The notes: generated by a model from the letters alone, not told the origin. A stretch of DNA of 64,000 nucleotides from Dokdonella sp. (GCA_019634795.1 JAHCAR010000001.1:496001-560000), one strand, 5' to 3'; positions 38,005 through 48,923 are shown, numbered from the stretch's first letter. Numbers and translations are program-made.

Positions 38005-39321
38005 TCAGCGCTGGCGAAAGGGTCCCCACGCCGGTTCTCGGACATCACCGTCGGCAAGAACCAGCCGCTGCCGCACCCTTCCATCGGCGGAGACCGCATA
38101 AAGCACGCCCCGGGGCCCTTCGGTCGCTGCGTACAGGACCATGCTGCCGTTCGGTGCGAAGCTTGGCGATTCGTCCACGTTGCCCGGGGAAATCTCCGTG
38201 TAAGTACCGGTCGTGCGGTCAAAAACCGTAATACGATACACGTTTCCATTACCCTGTGCCATGGCGATTTTCTTGCCATCGCAGCAGATCGTGGCACGCG
38301 CATTGTACTGGCCCTGGAAGGTCAATCGCGATGCATCGCCGCCCGCCGCCGACACCTCGTATAACTGCGGTTTACCTGAGCGGTCGGACGTGAACACCAG
38401 GCTGCGACCGTCCGGCATCCACGCGGCCTCGACGTCGATGGCGAAATGATTCGTCAGTTTGGTCGATTTTCTCGTCGCCAGATCCATCACGTAGATGTCC
38501 GGACTGCCGGCATAGGAGAGGTTCAGGGCGAGTTTGCTGCCGTCCGGCGAGAAGGCCGGGCCGCCGTTGATGCCCTTCTGCGCCGAGATCAGTTCGCGCG
38601 AGCCGGTCGAAAGGTCCTGCAGGTACACCGAGGAATTGCCGCGTTCGAACGAGACGTAGGCCAGGCGACGACCATCCGGCGACCACGCCGGCGACATCAG
38701 CGGTTCGCGCGAGCGGACCACGACCTGCGGATTGAAGCCGTCGGAATCGGCCACCATCAGCGCGTATTGCGTGTTCTGGCCGAGGCCGACCGAGGTGACG
38801 TAGGCAATGCGGGTCCAGAAGGCACCGCGCACGCCGAGGATCTTCTCGTAGATGAGGTCGGCGATCTGGTGCGCGACATCGCGCATGGCGGTGCGCTGGC
38901 CGCTGATGGCGAGGCCGATCATGCGACTCTGCCGGGCCACGTCGAACAGTTCGAACTCGACGCGCAGGGCGCCGTCGCCGGCGTCGGCAATGCGGCCGAC
39001 GACGAGATAGTTCTGCTTGAGCAGGCGCCAGGTGGCGAACTTGACCTCGGACTCGCGGGTCGGGAACTCGACGATGTCGCGCCGGGCCAAGGTGAAGAAC
39101 TTGCCCGAGCGGGCCAGGTCGGCACGGACGATTTCGGAAACGTCGGTCTCGGGCGGCAGCCCTGCGCCCTCGAAGGCGAACGGCACCACCGCGATCGGAT
39201 CGGCGGTGCGGCTGCCATCGTTGATTTCGATCGTCAGACCCTGCGCCCAGGCGCCATTGGCACCGGCAAACAGAAGCAGGAGCAGTCCGAAGCGGATCAG
39301 GGTGCGGTTTCTCATCAGCAT
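38005..39321 (-). CDS. tolB: TolB, periplasmic beta-propeller protein
   Basis: A 438-residue TolB with a signal peptide (FGLLLLLFAGANGAWA). The N-terminal alpha/beta domain includes AVVPFAFEG, and a WD40-like propeller is built from repeats such as PAWSPDGRRLAYVSFE, PAFSPDGSKLALNLSYAG and AAWMPDGRSLVFTSDRSG. It shuttles between Pal and TolA during constriction. Its ATG directly follows the tolA TAA; a second ATG two codons in (39315) is also possible. Confidence 0.96.
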   Translation of the reverse strand: MLMRNRTLIRFGLLLLLFAGANGAWAQGLTIEINDGSRTADPIAVVPFAFEGAGLPPETDVSEIVRADLARSGKFFTLARRDIVEFPTRESEVKFATWRLLKQNYLVVGRIADAGDGALRVEFELFDVARQSRMIGLAISGQRTAMRDVAHQIADLIYEKILGVRGAFWTRIAYVTSVGLGQNTQYALMVADSDGFNPQVVVRSREPLMSPAWSPDGRRLAYVSFERGNSSVYLQDLSTGSRELISAQKGINGGPAFSPDGSKLALNLSYAGSPDIYVMDLATRKSTKLTNHFAIDVEAAWMPDGRSLVFTSDRSGKPQLYEVSAAGGDASRLTFQGQYNARATICCDGKKIAMAQGNGNVYRITVFDRTTGTYTEISPGNVDESPSFAPNGSMVLYAATEGPRGVLYAVSADGRVRQRLVLADGDVREPAWGPFRQR

Positions 39322-40218
39322 TTATCCTTGCCCGTCGTATTTGAAATTGAAGGTGATTTCGCGACTGAATACTTTCTCATAGCCCCTGTACGGCAGCGGA
39401 GCGGCGCGCATCACGGCCTGTTCGATCGATACGCGCGCCGCCGGATCGGCGTTGCAGGGCGAGGTCACGTTGGCCGAGATCACGTCGCCGCCCGGTATCT
39501 GCACGATGCGCAGGGTACAGCGCAGTCCCGGCGGCACCGACTCGGGCCGGTTCCAGTTCTGCGTCACCGCGGCCTGGATCGCCGCGGCATAGCGCGCGGT
39601 CAGGTCGTTGTCCTGGCCGCCGGCACCCGTCTGCGCCTGCCTGGCCTCCTCGTCGAGCAATTCCTGCATGCGCTCCTTCTCGGCATTTTCCTGTTCCGCA
39701 AGGCGCCTGTCCTGCAACTGCTTGAGGCGCTCCTTCTCGAGATTCTTCTTCTTCTCGGCCAGCGCCAGCTGCTTGCGCACGTCCTCGAGCTGCTTCTGAC
39801 GCTCGGCCTCCTGTTTTTCCTGCTCGAGCAGGATCTGTTCGCGTCGGCGCTTTTCCTCCTGCTCCTTCTTGAGCTGGTCGGCCTTCTGCTCGGCCAGCGC
39901 GGCAACGCGTTGCTGTTCGATCAGGTCCTGCTTCGGCGGTTCCGGCGGCGGCACCGTGTCGGGCTTGGGTTTCGCTTCCTCAGGCTGGGGCGGCGGCGGC
40001 GGTTTCGGCGGTGTCGGCTTCGTCCTCGGCTTGCGCGTGCTCGGTTTCGGCGCGCTGGTCGGGCCGACCAGGCTCGCTTCGATGACCGGCCCGGGCATGA
40101 CCACCACGCGCGATTCCCGGGTCCACCACAGACCGATGCCGATCAACAGGATCAGCGCGGCATGCAGCAGCACCGCATAGACCACGGCGCGAAGCTTGTC
40201 GGCGAAACTCTCCATCAT
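39322..40218 (-). CDS. tolA: TolA, envelope-spanning Tol protein
   Basis: A 298-residue protein with one N-terminal membrane helix (VVYAVLLHAALILLIGIGLWW), a proline-rich stretch (about residues 58-95), and a long charged coiled coil rich in Lys, Glu and Gln (about 105-195). The C-terminal TonB-like domain begins near RYAAAIQAAVTQNWNRP. It transmits proton-motive-force energy from TolQR to TolB-Pal. It lies five bases after tolR. Confidence 0.92.
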   Translation of the reverse strand: MMESFADKLRAVVYAVLLHAALILLIGIGLWWTRESRVVVMPGPVIEASLVGPTSAPKPSTRKPRTKPTPPKPPPPPQPEEAKPKPDTVPPPEPPKQDLIEQQRVAALAEQKADQLKKEQEEKRRREQILLEQEKQEAERQKQLEDVRKQLALAEKKKNLEKERLKQLQDRRLAEQENAEKERMQELLDEEARQAQTGAGGQDNDLTARYAAAIQAAVTQNWNRPESVPPGLRCTLRIVQIPGGDVISANVTSPCNADPAARVSIEQAVMRAAPLPYRGYEKVFSREITFNFKYDGQG

Positions 40219-40223
40219 CCGGC

Positions 40224-40670
<447 letters not shown>

Positions 40671-40760
40671 CAGGCGACTCCGCTGGCTCGAATGCGCTTG
40701 GACGGCGCGACGCTACCGACATGCAACGCTGCGGCGCGCCGATCAGGGTTGCGCCGTGGC

Positions 40761-41441
40761 TCAATCATCGACATGGGCCTGGCGCTGCAGGATCGAGGAA
40801 AATTCCTCGAGGAAGGTCTCGTAGCGCAGGGCGACGCGCTCGACGCGGGTGGCGAAGCGGTTGTAGGCCCAGACCGCCGGAATCGCCGCGAACAGGCCCA
40901 TGGCCGTCGCGATCAGCGCCTCGGAGATGCCCGGAGCGACCATCGCGATGGTCGCCTCCTTGACGTTGGCCAGCCCTTGGAACGCGATCATGATGCCCCA
41001 GACGGTGCCGAACAGGCCGACATACGGGCTGATCGAGCCGACGTTGGCAAGGAATTCGAGATTCTGCTCGAGGCGCTCGACCTCGCGCGACTGCGAGACG
41101 CGCATGGCCCGTTGCGCGCTTTCGAGCAGGGTGCGCGAATCGACGCCGCGACGCTGGCGCTGGCGGGCGAACTCGCGGAAACCCGATTCGAAGATCGCCT
41201 CAATGCCGCCGATGCGGTCGCCGCTGGCATTGACGTCCTTGAACAGCGCGGCGAGGTCGGAACCCGACCAGAAGCGCTCCTCAAAGTCGTTGGCGCCCGA
41301 ATCCGCGCGGTTGATCATGGCCATCTTGCGGAAAATGATGACCCATGAGGCCAGCGAGAAGGCCACCAGCATGCCCAGGACCAGCTTGACCGGAAGGCTG
41401 GCGCCCCAGATCAGGGCGAAGACATTGAGTTCGTGATTCAT
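40761..41441 (-). CDS. tolQ: TolQ, Tol motor subunit
   Basis: A 226-residue ExbB/TolQ protein with three helices: near residues 13-35, 130-155 (SPYVGLFGTVWGIMIAFQGLA) and 165-190 (GISEALIATAMGLFAAIPAVWAYN). The conserved Thr and Glu residues line the pore. Its ATG overlaps the ybgC stop by four bases. Confidence 0.95.
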   Translation of the reverse strand: MNHELNVFALIWGASLPVKLVLGMLVAFSLASWVIIFRKMAMINRADSGANDFEERFWSGSDLAALFKDVNASGDRIGGIEAIFESGFREFARQRQRRGVDSRTLLESAQRAMRVSQSREVERLEQNLEFLANVGSISPYVGLFGTVWGIMIAFQGLANVKEATIAMVAPGISEALIATAMGLFAAIPAVWAYNRFATRVERVALRYETFLEEFSSILQRQAHVDD

Positions 41442-41857
41442 GATTGTGCGATCTCTTGCAGCAGGAATTCGGGAATCGGGATGGGCCGCCAGCGTTCGAC
41501 ATCGAGGCAGGCGATGCGCACACGCGCATCGACCAGCCTGCGCTCGTCGGCAGTCCGGCGCAGGGACTGTTCTACCTTGAAACTGGCGCTGCGCAGTTCG
41601 GTGACGCTCACGCTGGCCTCCAGCATGTCGTCGAGTCGGGCCGGCTGGATGAAGCGCAAATCCATGCCATGGACCACGAACACGACGCCGTGTTCTTCAC
41701 GCAAGGCCTGCTGTCCGATGCCGGCCGCGCGCAACCACTCGGTCCGTGCCCGCTCGAAGAAGCGGACGTAACTGGCATGGTAGACGACACCGCCGGCGTC
41801 GGTATCTTCCCAGTAGACACGCAAAGGCCAGATGAACGGCCCGTTTCGACCGCTCAC
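41438..41857 (-). CDS. ybgC: YbgC, tol-pal-associated acyl-CoA thioesterase
   Basis: A 139-residue hotdog-fold thioesterase with the 4HBT motif VYWEDTDAGGVVYHASYVRFFERARTEWLR, including the catalytic Asp. It is the usual first gene of the tol-pal operon; E. coli YbgC hydrolyses short-chain acyl-CoAs and binds acyl carrier protein. It lies 37 bases downstream of ruvB. Confidence 0.93.
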   Translation of the reverse strand: MSGRNGPFIWPLRVYWEDTDAGGVVYHASYVRFFERARTEWLRAAGIGQQALREEHGVVFVVHGMDLRFIQPARLDDMLEASVSVTELRSASFKVEQSLRRTADERRLVDARVRIACLDVERWRPIPIPEFLLQEIAQS

Positions 41858-41894
41858 CGCTTCGCCGCCTGCAGCTGCTGGCGGGGCGAGGCGA

Positions 41895-42941
41895 TCACTC
41901 GCCCCCCGGGTCGAAAAGTTCTCCGGGAACAGGCACTTCCGCGCGTCGCGGCGGGCTCAGGCCGAGATGGCGCCAGGTGCGGTTGGTGACCATGCGCCCG
42001 CGCGCGGTGCGGATCAGGAAACCCTGCTGGATCAGATACGGCTCGATCACGTCCTCGAGCGTGCCGCGCTCCTCGCTGAGCGCCGCGGCCAGCGACTCGA
42101 CCCCGACCGGGCCGCCATCGAAGAACTCGATGATCGTGGTCAGCAGCCGCCGATCGAGCGCATCGAAGCCTTCGGCGTCGACATTGAGCATCTTCAGCGC
42201 GTCGCGAGCCACCTCCGGTGTGACCTTGCCGTCCGCCCGGATCTCGGCGAAATCGCGAACCCGGCGCAGCAGCCGGTTGGCGATACGCGGGGTGCCGCGC
42301 GAGCGCCGCGCGATCTCGCCGGCACCGTCGGCATCGCAGGCCACGCCGATGATCTTCGCGGCGCGTTGCACGATCAGGGTCAGTTCGGAAGGCGAATAGA
42401 ATTCCAGGCGCTGGACGATGCCGAAGCGGTCGCGCAACGGCGCGGTCAGCAATCCGGCCCGGGTCGTCGCCCCGATCAGGGTGAACGGCGGCAGATCGAG
42501 CTTGATCGAGCGCGCCGCCGGCCCTTCGCCGATCATGATGTCGATCTGGAAGTCCTCGAGCGCCGGATAGAGCACTTCCTCGACGACAGGCGAAAGACGG
42601 TGGATCTCGTCGACGAACAGCACATCGCGCGGCTGCAGGTTGGTCAGCAGCGCGGCCAGGTCGCCGGCGCGCTCGAGCACCGGCCCCGAGGTGCTGCGCA
42701 GGTTGACCCCGAGCTCGTTGGCGATGACATGGGCCATGGTCGTCTTGCCGAGCCCCGGCGGCCCGAAGATCAGCACGTGGTCGAGCGCCCCGGCCCGCCG
42801 GCGCGCAGCCTCGATGTAGATCGACATCTGCTCGCGCACGGCCTCCTGGCCGAGGTACTCGGCGAGGCGCTGCGGACGGATGCTGGCTTCGATCAGCTCG
42901 TCTTCGCGGTCGGCGCTGGCGGCGATCAGGCGGTCGGTCAT
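41895..42941 (-). CDS. ruvB: RuvB, Holliday junction helicase
   Basis: A 348-residue AAA+ motor with Walker [20 protein letters not shown], Walker [13 protein letters not shown], sensor [11 protein letters not shown] and a C-terminal winged helix ending with a [16 protein letters not shown] segment. RuvB hexamers drive branch migration with RuvA. ATG 42941 (MTDRLIAAS) is used; an upstream in-frame stretch is made of ATTCCCC repeat sequence. Unusually it is separated from ruvA by kup. Confidence 0.96.
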   Translation of the reverse strand: MTDRLIAASADREDELIEASIRPQRLAEYLGQEAVREQMSIYIEAARRRAGALDHVLIFGPPGLGKTTMAHVIANELGVNLRSTSGPVLERAGDLAALLTNLQPRDVLFVDEIHRLSPVVEEVLYPALEDFQIDIMIGEGPAARSIKLDLPPFTLIGATTRAGLLTAPLRDRFGIVQRLEFYSPSELTLIVQRAAKIIGVACDADGAGEIARRSRGTPRIANRLLRRVRDFAEIRADGKVTPEVARDALKMLNVDAEGFDALDRRLLTTIIEFFDGGPVGVESLAAALSEERGTLEDVIEPYLIQQGFLIRTARGRMVTNRTWRHLGLSPPRRAEVPVPGELFDPGGE

Positions 42942-42948
42942 TTCTGGG

Positions 42949-43106
42949 CCGGGAATGGGGAATGGGGAATGGGGAATCGGCAAGAGCGATTATCGGTGGC
43001 TTGCTGCCTCCGCGAAAGTAACGACGCGATTTCGAGCCGCGCTACGGCAGTAAAGCACATGCTACCGGCCCGCACCCATTCCCCATTCTCCATTCCCCAT
43101 TCCCGG
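42949..43106. repeat. GGGAATGG/ATTCCCC inverted repeat element, locus 4
   Basis: The left arm (42950-42977, units of GGGAATGG) and right arm (43075-43105, units of ATTCCCC with one variant) are inverted around about 97 bases of unique sequence. It fills the kup-ruvB gap, so ruvB would be read through it if transcribed from upstream. Confidence 0.85.
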
Positions 43107-43110
43107 CCCG

Positions 43111-44994
43111 TCAGATCTCCACCTGCGTGCCGAGCTCGATCAGGCGGTTGCCGGGGATCTCGAAGTAGGCGGTGGCCGGCAGGGCATTGCGCTGGAGGAA
43201 GGCGAACAGCTTGTCGCGCCATAGCGGCATGCCGTGGTTGTCGGTGGCGACGATGCTCTCGCGGCTGAGGAAGAAGGTCGTATCCATCATGTCGAAAGGC
43301 AGCCCGCACTCGCTGATCGCCATCAGCTGTTGCGGCACGTTCTGGTCCTCGGCGAAGCCGTAGCGCAGGACGACCTTGAAAAAATCGTCGCTCAGCGTCT
43401 CGACTTCGACATGCTCGTCGGCATCGACCGTCGGCACATCGAGCGTTTCCACGGTCAGCAGCACGTTGCGCTCGTGCAGTACCTTGTTGTGCTTGAGGTT
43501 GTGCAGCAGCGCATTCGGCACCGCGCCCTGGTTGGCAGTCATGAAGATGGCTGTGCCCGGCACGCGCAGCGGCGGATGCGAGTTGATCGAGGTGATGAAC
43601 GGTTCGACGGCGAGGCCGGCACGCTTGATCTGGCGCATGACCAGGTCGCGGCCGCGACGCCAGGTGGTCATGACCGCGAACAGGATGATGCCGAGCACCA
43701 GCGGGAACCAGCCGCCGTGCTCGACCTTGTCGGCATTGGCGCCGAGGAAGGCACCATCGATGGTCAGGAACAGCAGTCCGATCGCGAACACGCTGATCCG
43801 GCTCCAGCCCCAGATCCGCCGCGAGACGATCATGACCAGCACCGAATCGATCGTCATCGTGCCGACCACGGCAATGCCGTAGGCGGCGGCGAGGTTGGTC
43901 GAGGACTGGAATCCGAGCACGACCGCAATGGTCAGCACCAGCAACATGCGGTTGATCCAGGGCAGGTAGATCTGGCCACGCGACTCGGTCGAGGTGTGCA
44001 GGACCTGCATGCGCGGCAGGTAGCCGAGCTGGATCGCCTCGCGGGCGACCGAGAAGGCACCCGAAATGACCGCCTGCGAGGCAATCACGGTGGCCGCCGC
44101 GGCCAGGATGATCATCGGGAACAGCAGGGCCTCGGGAATCATCCGGTAGAACGGATTGGTCGACGCCGAGGGGTCCGAGAGCAGCAAGGCACCCTGGCCG
44201 AAGTAGTTGAGAACGAGCGCCGGCAGCACGAAGCCGAACCAGGCCATGCGGATCGGCTTCTTGCCGAAGTGGCCCATGTCGGCGTACAGCGCCTCGGCGC
44301 CGGTCACGGACAGCACCACTGCGCCGAGCGTGAAGAACCCGGCCGTGCCGTTGCTGAGCAGGAAATCGATGCCGTAGTGCGGGCTCAGCGCGGCCAGCAC
44401 CTGCGGCGCCTGGATGATCTGGACCAGACCGAGCGCAGCCAGCGACAGGAACCAGACCGCGGTGATCGGGGCGAACACCGCACCGACCTTGCCGGTGCCG
44501 TGGCGCTGGAAGGAAAACAGGCCGATCAGGATCAGCACCGTGATCGGCACGACCCAGTGGTCGAGCCCGGGCGCCGCGACCTGCAGGCCCTCGACCGCGG
44601 ACAACACCGAAATGGCCGGCGTGATCACGCCGTCGCCGAAGAACAGCGAGGCGCCGAAGATGCCGAGGACCATGATCAGCCAGCGCGCCTTGGCATTGTC
44701 GCGCACGCCACGCTGGGCCAGCATCATCAGGGCCATGATGCCGCCCTCGCCCTTGTTGTCCGCGCGCAGGATGAAGGTGGCGTACTTGACCGAAACGACA
44801 AGGATCAGCGACCAAAGGAACAGCGACAGCACGCCGATGATGTTGGCCGAGGAATGGCCGATGCCATGCTCGCCAAAAGCCTCCTTGAAGGCGTACAGCG
44901 GGCTCGTGCCGATGTCGCCGAAAACGACGCCGACGGCGCCCGCGGCAAGTCGCAACAGGCGGGTGCGGCTGGCATTGCTGGTTTCAGTGCTCAT
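43111..44994 (-). CDS. kup: Kup, low-affinity potassium transporter
   Basis: A 627-residue KUP/HAK transporter. The conserved first helix is VGVVFGDIGTSPLYAFKEAF; GEGGIMALMMLAQRG and FGDGVITPAISVLSAVEGL follow, in a layout of about 12 helices. A hydrophilic C-terminal domain of about 170 residues completes it. It imports K+ with H+. The gene sits between ruvA (27-base gap) and ruvB, an unusual position. The EIIA-Ntr system nearby is known in other bacteria to regulate K+ uptake. Confidence 0.95.
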   Translation of the reverse strand: MSTETSNASRTRLLRLAAGAVGVVFGDIGTSPLYAFKEAFGEHGIGHSSANIIGVLSLFLWSLILVVSVKYATFILRADNKGEGGIMALMMLAQRGVRDNAKARWLIMVLGIFGASLFFGDGVITPAISVLSAVEGLQVAAPGLDHWVVPITVLILIGLFSFQRHGTGKVGAVFAPITAVWFLSLAALGLVQIIQAPQVLAALSPHYGIDFLLSNGTAGFFTLGAVVLSVTGAEALYADMGHFGKKPIRMAWFGFVLPALVLNYFGQGALLLSDPSASTNPFYRMIPEALLFPMIILAAAATVIASQAVISGAFSVAREAIQLGYLPRMQVLHTSTESRGQIYLPWINRMLLVLTIAVVLGFQSSTNLAAAYGIAVVGTMTIDSVLVMIVSRRIWGWSRISVFAIGLLFLTIDGAFLGANADKVEHGGWFPLVLGIILFAVMTTWRRGRDLVMRQIKRAGLAVEPFITSINSHPPLRVPGTAIFMTANQGAVPNALLHNLKHNKVLHERNVLLTVETLDVPTVDADEHVEVETLSDDFFKVVLRYGFAEDQNVPQQLMAISECGLPFDMMDTTFFLSRESIVATDNHGMPLWRDKLFAFLQRNALPATAYFEIPGNRLIELGTQVEI

Positions 44995-45021
44995 GGACTC
45001 GCATTCCGGATTCGATGTCGC

Positions 45022-45612
45022 TCAACGCAGTGCCGCCTTCAATGCCTTGCGGATGATGTCCTCGGCGCTGTCGCCGGGCGCGCTGGCATCCTTGACCAGG
45101 CGCGAAACCTCGACCGGCTTGTAGCCGAGCGACTGCAGGGCCACGCTGGCCTCGCTGACCGGGTCCTTGGCCACCGCGCCGAACGCACTCGACGCCGGCG
45201 TTCCGACCAGTCCGTTCACGCGATCTCGCAGTTCGACGATCATGCGTTCCGCAGTCTTCTTGCCGATGCCAGGAATGCGCGTCAGCGCAGCTACATCCCC
45301 GCCTTGCACGAATCGGGCAAAGTCATCGGTGTTGACGCCGGAAAGGACCGCGAGGGCGATCTTGGCGCCGATCCCGCTGACTTTCTGCACGCCGCGGAAC
45401 AGGGCGCGTTCGGTTTCGCGCAGGAAGCCGTACAGGGCGACCGCATCCTCCTTGACCGCGTAGTGCGTGCACAGCGTGACCGGCTGGCCGACCTCGGGCA
45501 GATCGTAGTAGGTCGACATCGGCACTTCGAGCTCGTAGCCGATGCCGCCGACATCGACCATGATCCAGGGCGGCTGCTTGGTGACCAGGGTGCCCTTCAG
45601 TCGACCGATCAT
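45022..45612 (-). CDS. ruvA: RuvA, Holliday junction-binding protein
   Basis: A 196-residue protein starting [28 protein letters not shown]. Two helix-hairpin-helix motifs ([19 protein letters not shown] and [19 protein letters not shown]) are followed by a C-terminal RuvB-binding domain ([19 protein letters not shown]). ATG 45612 is preceded by GAGAAGG and overlaps the ruvC stop (ATGA), which decides against an ATG five codons upstream. Confidence 0.96.
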   Translation of the reverse strand: MIGRLKGTLVTKQPPWIMVDVGGIGYELEVPMSTYYDLPEVGQPVTLCTHYAVKEDAVALYGFLRETERALFRGVQKVSGIGAKIALAVLSGVNTDDFARFVQGGDVAALTRIPGIGKKTAERMIVELRDRVNGLVGTPASSAFGAVAKDPVSEASVALQSLGYKPVEVSRLVKDASAPGDSAEDIIRKALKAALR

Positions 45613-46130
45613 CGGCGCCTTCTCCATGCCGTTCGTGGGATGCCGAGCCGTTCGGTGCTGGAACGGGTATGAGCGTGGGTCAGGGCCACGGCCAGCGCAT
45701 CGGCGGCATCGGCCTGCAGCCGGCCAGGGATGCCGAGCAGCACGCCGACCATATGCTGGACCTGGCTCTTGTCGGCGCCGCCACCACCGACCACGGCCTG
45801 CTTGACCTCCTTGGCCGCGTACTCGGCCAGGCCGAGACCGTGGCTGACCACCGCACAGATGGCCGCGCCTCGGGCCTGGCCGAGCTTCAGCGCGGAATCG
45901 GGGTTGCGCGCCATGAAGACGCGCTCGATGGCGACCTCGGCCGGTGCATGGGCTTCGATGATCGCTCCGACCTCGTCGAAAATGCGCTTGAGGCGCTCAT
46001 GGAAGGTATCGGCGCCGAGCAGGTCGATCGCCGCATGGAAGACGTGATGGGAACGCCCGTCCTCGCCGACGTCGATGACGCCGATTCCGGTGCGCTGGCT
46101 GCCCGGATCGATGCCGAGGATGCGGATCAT
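45609..46130 (-). CDS. ruvC: RuvC, Holliday junction resolvase
   Basis: A 173-residue RNase H-fold nuclease. Catalytic acidic residues lie in [16 protein letters not shown] (Asp7), VAIERVF (Glu) and the C-terminal [15 protein letters not shown]. It resolves Holliday junctions after RuvAB migration. It is the first gene of the long minus-strand run down to queC, and overlaps ruvA by four bases. Confidence 0.96.
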   Translation of the reverse strand: MIRILGIDPGSQRTGIGVIDVGEDGRSHHVFHAAIDLLGADTFHERLKRIFDEVGAIIEAHAPAEVAIERVFMARNPDSALKLGQARGAAICAVVSHGLGLAEYAAKEVKQAVVGGGGADKSQVQHMVGVLLGIPGRLQADAADALAVALTHAHTRSSTERLGIPRTAWRRRR

Positions 46131-46305
46131 GGCCGCGCTGTCCCTTCGCGTCGGGTTCGAGCTGGATCACGCCGGCAGCTTCGGATATCACTGACCCCCA
46201 TCGACGCAGCTCGTCCTTTCCTGTCCACGCCCGTGCCGCCACGAGCGGCTCGGCGCCGGACGGGCAAGTCGCGGATTTTAGCAGTTGCCGGCAGGCCTGG
46301 CTCGT

Positions 46306-46956
46306 TCACTGGCCAGCGCCTTCGTCCGCGGCAAAGCGCCCGCTGCGCAGGAAGCCAGCGGCCAGCGACGCGACCTCGGCGGAAAACAGCAATCCGGTAT
46401 GCGTGCACTCGACCACGCAATGGTCGCTGACCCCCGGCAGCCGGGTCTCGGCGACACTGACCGTGCCGTCGTGCGGGCGCTCCAGCGGTGCGATCAGCGC
46501 ACCGAGGCCGATCGGCGTACTGCCGGCAATGACGCCGACGTCGCGTGCGCCGTTCCAGGCTTGCAAGCCTTCGTGCAGGATCGAGGCGCTCTTGCCCATC
46601 AGCAGGCGCCCTCCAGGCAGCCCCTGCAGGCGACTGGCCGCGGTGCTTCCCCTGAGCGGAGAGCCGAGGCAGACGATGCGGCCCGCAGGCAGGTCCGCAT
46701 CCTGCGTCGCCAAGTCCAGCGCGAGCATGCCGCCAAGGCTGTGGCCGACCACGTGGACGCGGCCTGCGGATCGTTGGCGCCAGCGTTCGCGCAGGCGCTC
46801 CAGCGAGCCGTTCCATTCACCGGTAACGCTGCGGTAATCGAAGGTCTCCACCGAGAATCCGGCACTGCGCAGCCGCCTGGCCAGCGGCAGCATGGCGATG
46901 CCGCGCATCCAGATGCCATGCACGACGATCACGTGCTCGGCCGATTCATTGCTCAC
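46306..46956 (-). CDS. Alpha/beta-hydrolase (lipase-like)
   Basis: A 216-residue alpha/beta-hydrolase starting at a GTG with AGGAG eight bases upstream. It shows the oxyanion segment VIVVHGIWMRG, the nucleophile elbow VHVVGHSLGGMLALDLAT (GHSLGG), a probable catalytic Asp in PHDGTVSV and a His in VVECTHTGLLFS. These fit small esterases or lipases of the PGAP1-like group. Substrate unknown. It lies 89 bases after aspS on the same strand. Confidence 0.82.
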   Translation of the reverse strand: MSNESAEHVIVVHGIWMRGIAMLPLARRLRSAGFSVETFDYRSVTGEWNGSLERLRERWRQRSAGRVHVVGHSLGGMLALDLATQDADLPAGRIVCLGSPLRGSTAASRLQGLPGGRLLMGKSASILHEGLQAWNGARDVGVIAGSTPIGLGALIAPLERPHDGTVSVAETRLPGVSDHCVVECTHTGLLFSAEVASLAAGFLRSGRFAADEGAGQ

Positions 46957-47045
46957 CGGCACGGCTCCTCGTCGTATGCGTGAGTCGAACATGGACGCGC
47001 GCAATCCGGGGCAGGAAGGGGTACATCAGGCTTCGGACCGGCCGC

Positions 47046-48812
47046 TCAGACGTCCTTGGGCTCGACCACTCGCACGTGCAGCTCGGCCAGTTGCGCGTCC
47101 GGCACCCGCGACGGCGCAGCGGTCATCAAGTCCTGCGCACTGGCTGTCTTCGGGAACGCGATGATGTCGCGGATCGAATCGGTGCCGGCCATCAGCGCCG
47201 CGATGCGATCGATGCCGAAGGCGATGCCGCCATGCGGCGGCGCGCCGTAGCGCAAGGCCTCGAGCAGGAACCCGAACTTGCCCTGCGCCTCCTCGGCGCC
47301 GATGCCGAGCAGTTCGAACACCGCGCTCTGCATGTCGGTGCGGTGGATACGGATCGAACCGCCGCCGATCTCGTTGCCGTTCAGGACCATGTCGTAACCG
47401 CGCGAAACCGCATTCGCCGCGTTTGCCTGGAGGTCGGCCACGTCGTCGATTTTCGGCGCCGTGAAGGGATGATGCAGGGCGACGAAGCGCTTCGCCTCGG
47501 CGTCGTACTCGAACATCGGAAAATCGACGACCCAGAGCGGCTTCCAGGCGTTCTCGACCAGTCCGAGGTCGCGCGCGACCTTGATCCGCAAGGCGCCGAG
47601 GACATCGCAGACGGTCTTGTAGTCGCCGGCGCCGAACAGGACCAGGTCGCCGCTCTGCGCAGCAGTCGCCGCGAGCACGCCGTCAAGGGCCGCATCGTCG
47701 AGGAACTTGGCAACCGGCGAATTGATGCCCTCGCGCCCCTTGGCGAGGTCGTCCACGCGAAGCCAGGCGAGGCCCTTCGCGCCGTATTTCGCGGCATGCA
47801 CGCCGAGTTCGTCGATCTGCTTGCGCGTGAACGTGGCGCCGCCCGGCACGCGCAAGGCGGCGACCCGCCCGCTCGGGTCATTGGCCGGAGCGCTGAACAC
47901 CTTGAATTCGACATGGCGCACGTGCTCGGCGACATCGACGAGTTCGAGGGCGATGCGCAGGTCGGGCTTGTCCGAGCCGTAACGGGCCATCGCTTCGGCA
48001 TAGCTCATGCGCGGGAACGGCCCTCCAAGATCGACGCCGGAAACTTCCTTGAAGACATGCCTGATCATGGCCTCGACCGCATCCTGCACGTCGCGCTCGC
48101 CGACGAAGGCGAACTCCATGTCGAGCTGGGTGAATTCGGGCTGACGGTCGGCGCGCAGGTCTTCGTCGCGGAAGCAGCGCGCGATCTGGTAGTAGCGGTC
48201 GAAGCCGGCCACCATCAGCAGCTGCTTGAACAGCTGCGGGGATTGCGGCAGGGCGAAGAACTCACCCGGATGCACGCGGCTCGGCACCAGGTAGTCGCGC
48301 GCACCCTCCGGCGTGGCCTTGGTCAGGATCGGCGTTTCGATGTCCTGGAAGCCGCGCGCGTCGAGGTAATGGCGCAGGCCCGAAACCAGCCGCGTGCGCA
48401 GGCGCATCTTGCGCTGCATGTCGGCGCGGCGCAGTTCGAGATAGCGATAGGTGAGCCGGGTTTCCTCGTTCGGATTCTCGTGCAGCGCGAACGGCAGGCC
48501 TTCGGCCTTGTTGAGGATTTCGATGCGCCCGGCGAGCACCTCGACCTGGCCGCTGCGCAGCTTGTCGTTGGCGCTGACCCGGCGGCGGACCTTGCCCTCG
48601 ATGCGCAGGCAGTATTCGTAGCCGACCCCCGAAACCTGCCGGAAGGCCTCCTCCGACTCGCGCTCGACCACGATCTGGACGATGCCTTCGTGGTCGCGCA
48701 GATCGACGAAGGCCACGTGGCTCTGCAGGCGGACGGTATCGACCCAGCCGCAGACGCTGACGCTCTGGTCGATCAGCGCCTCGTCGATGAGGCCGCAATA
48801 GTGACTGCGCAT
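47046..48812 (-). CDS. aspS: AspS, aspartyl-tRNA synthetase
   Basis: A 588-residue class II synthetase of bacterial type. The N-terminal OB-fold anticodon-binding domain starts [25 protein letters not shown]. Motif 2 is [20 protein letters not shown], a GAD insertion domain occupies about residues 290-420, and motif 3 is [16 protein letters not shown]. It charges tRNA-Asp; whether it also charges tRNA-Asn cannot be decided here. ATG 48812 has GGAG six bases upstream. Confidence 0.97.
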   Translation of the reverse strand: MRSHYCGLIDEALIDQSVSVCGWVDTVRLQSHVAFVDLRDHEGIVQIVVERESEEAFRQVSGVGYEYCLRIEGKVRRRVSANDKLRSGQVEVLAGRIEILNKAEGLPFALHENPNEETRLTYRYLELRRADMQRKMRLRTRLVSGLRHYLDARGFQDIETPILTKATPEGARDYLVPSRVHPGEFFALPQSPQLFKQLLMVAGFDRYYQIARCFRDEDLRADRQPEFTQLDMEFAFVGERDVQDAVEAMIRHVFKEVSGVDLGGPFPRMSYAEAMARYGSDKPDLRIALELVDVAEHVRHVEFKVFSAPANDPSGRVAALRVPGGATFTRKQIDELGVHAAKYGAKGLAWLRVDDLAKGREGINSPVAKFLDDAALDGVLAATAAQSGDLVLFGAGDYKTVCDVLGALRIKVARDLGLVENAWKPLWVVDFPMFEYDAEAKRFVALHHPFTAPKIDDVADLQANAANAVSRGYDMVLNGNEIGGGSIRIHRTDMQSAVFELLGIGAEEAQGKFGFLLEALRYGAPPHGGIAFGIDRIAALMAGTDSIRDIIAFPKTASAQDLMTAAPSRVPDAQLAELHVRVVEPKDV

Positions 48813-48861
48813 GGCAAGCTCCGGGGAAAGGCGCGGAATGCTATAGCCGATCATGCTGCAC

Positions 48862-48896
48862 CGCAAACAAGAACGCCCACCATGCGGTGGGCGTTC
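48862..48896 (-). terminator. Rho-independent terminator after the DUF3011 gene
   Basis: GAACGCCCACC (48871-48881) and GGTGGGCGTTC (48886-48896) form a perfect 11-bp stem with an ATGC loop. On the minus strand it is followed by TTGTTTG, a weak T-rich tract. It ends the DUF3011 transcript 27 bases after its stop and separates it from aspS. Confidence 0.75.
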
Positions 48897-48923
48897 CGGC
48901 TTCAGGTGAAGCTTTGCGAAGGC

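Noticed and set aside
42942-42983. RuvB start at 42983
   Set aside because: The extra residues [12 protein letters not shown] come from the ATTCCCC repeat; the conserved start is at 42941.
43234-45672. Long open frame (over 800 codons) antisense to kup and ruvA
   Set aside because: High-GC shadow of the kup and ruvA genes; composition is Arg/His/Asp/Gln-rich with no domain, and the minus-strand genes are unmistakable.
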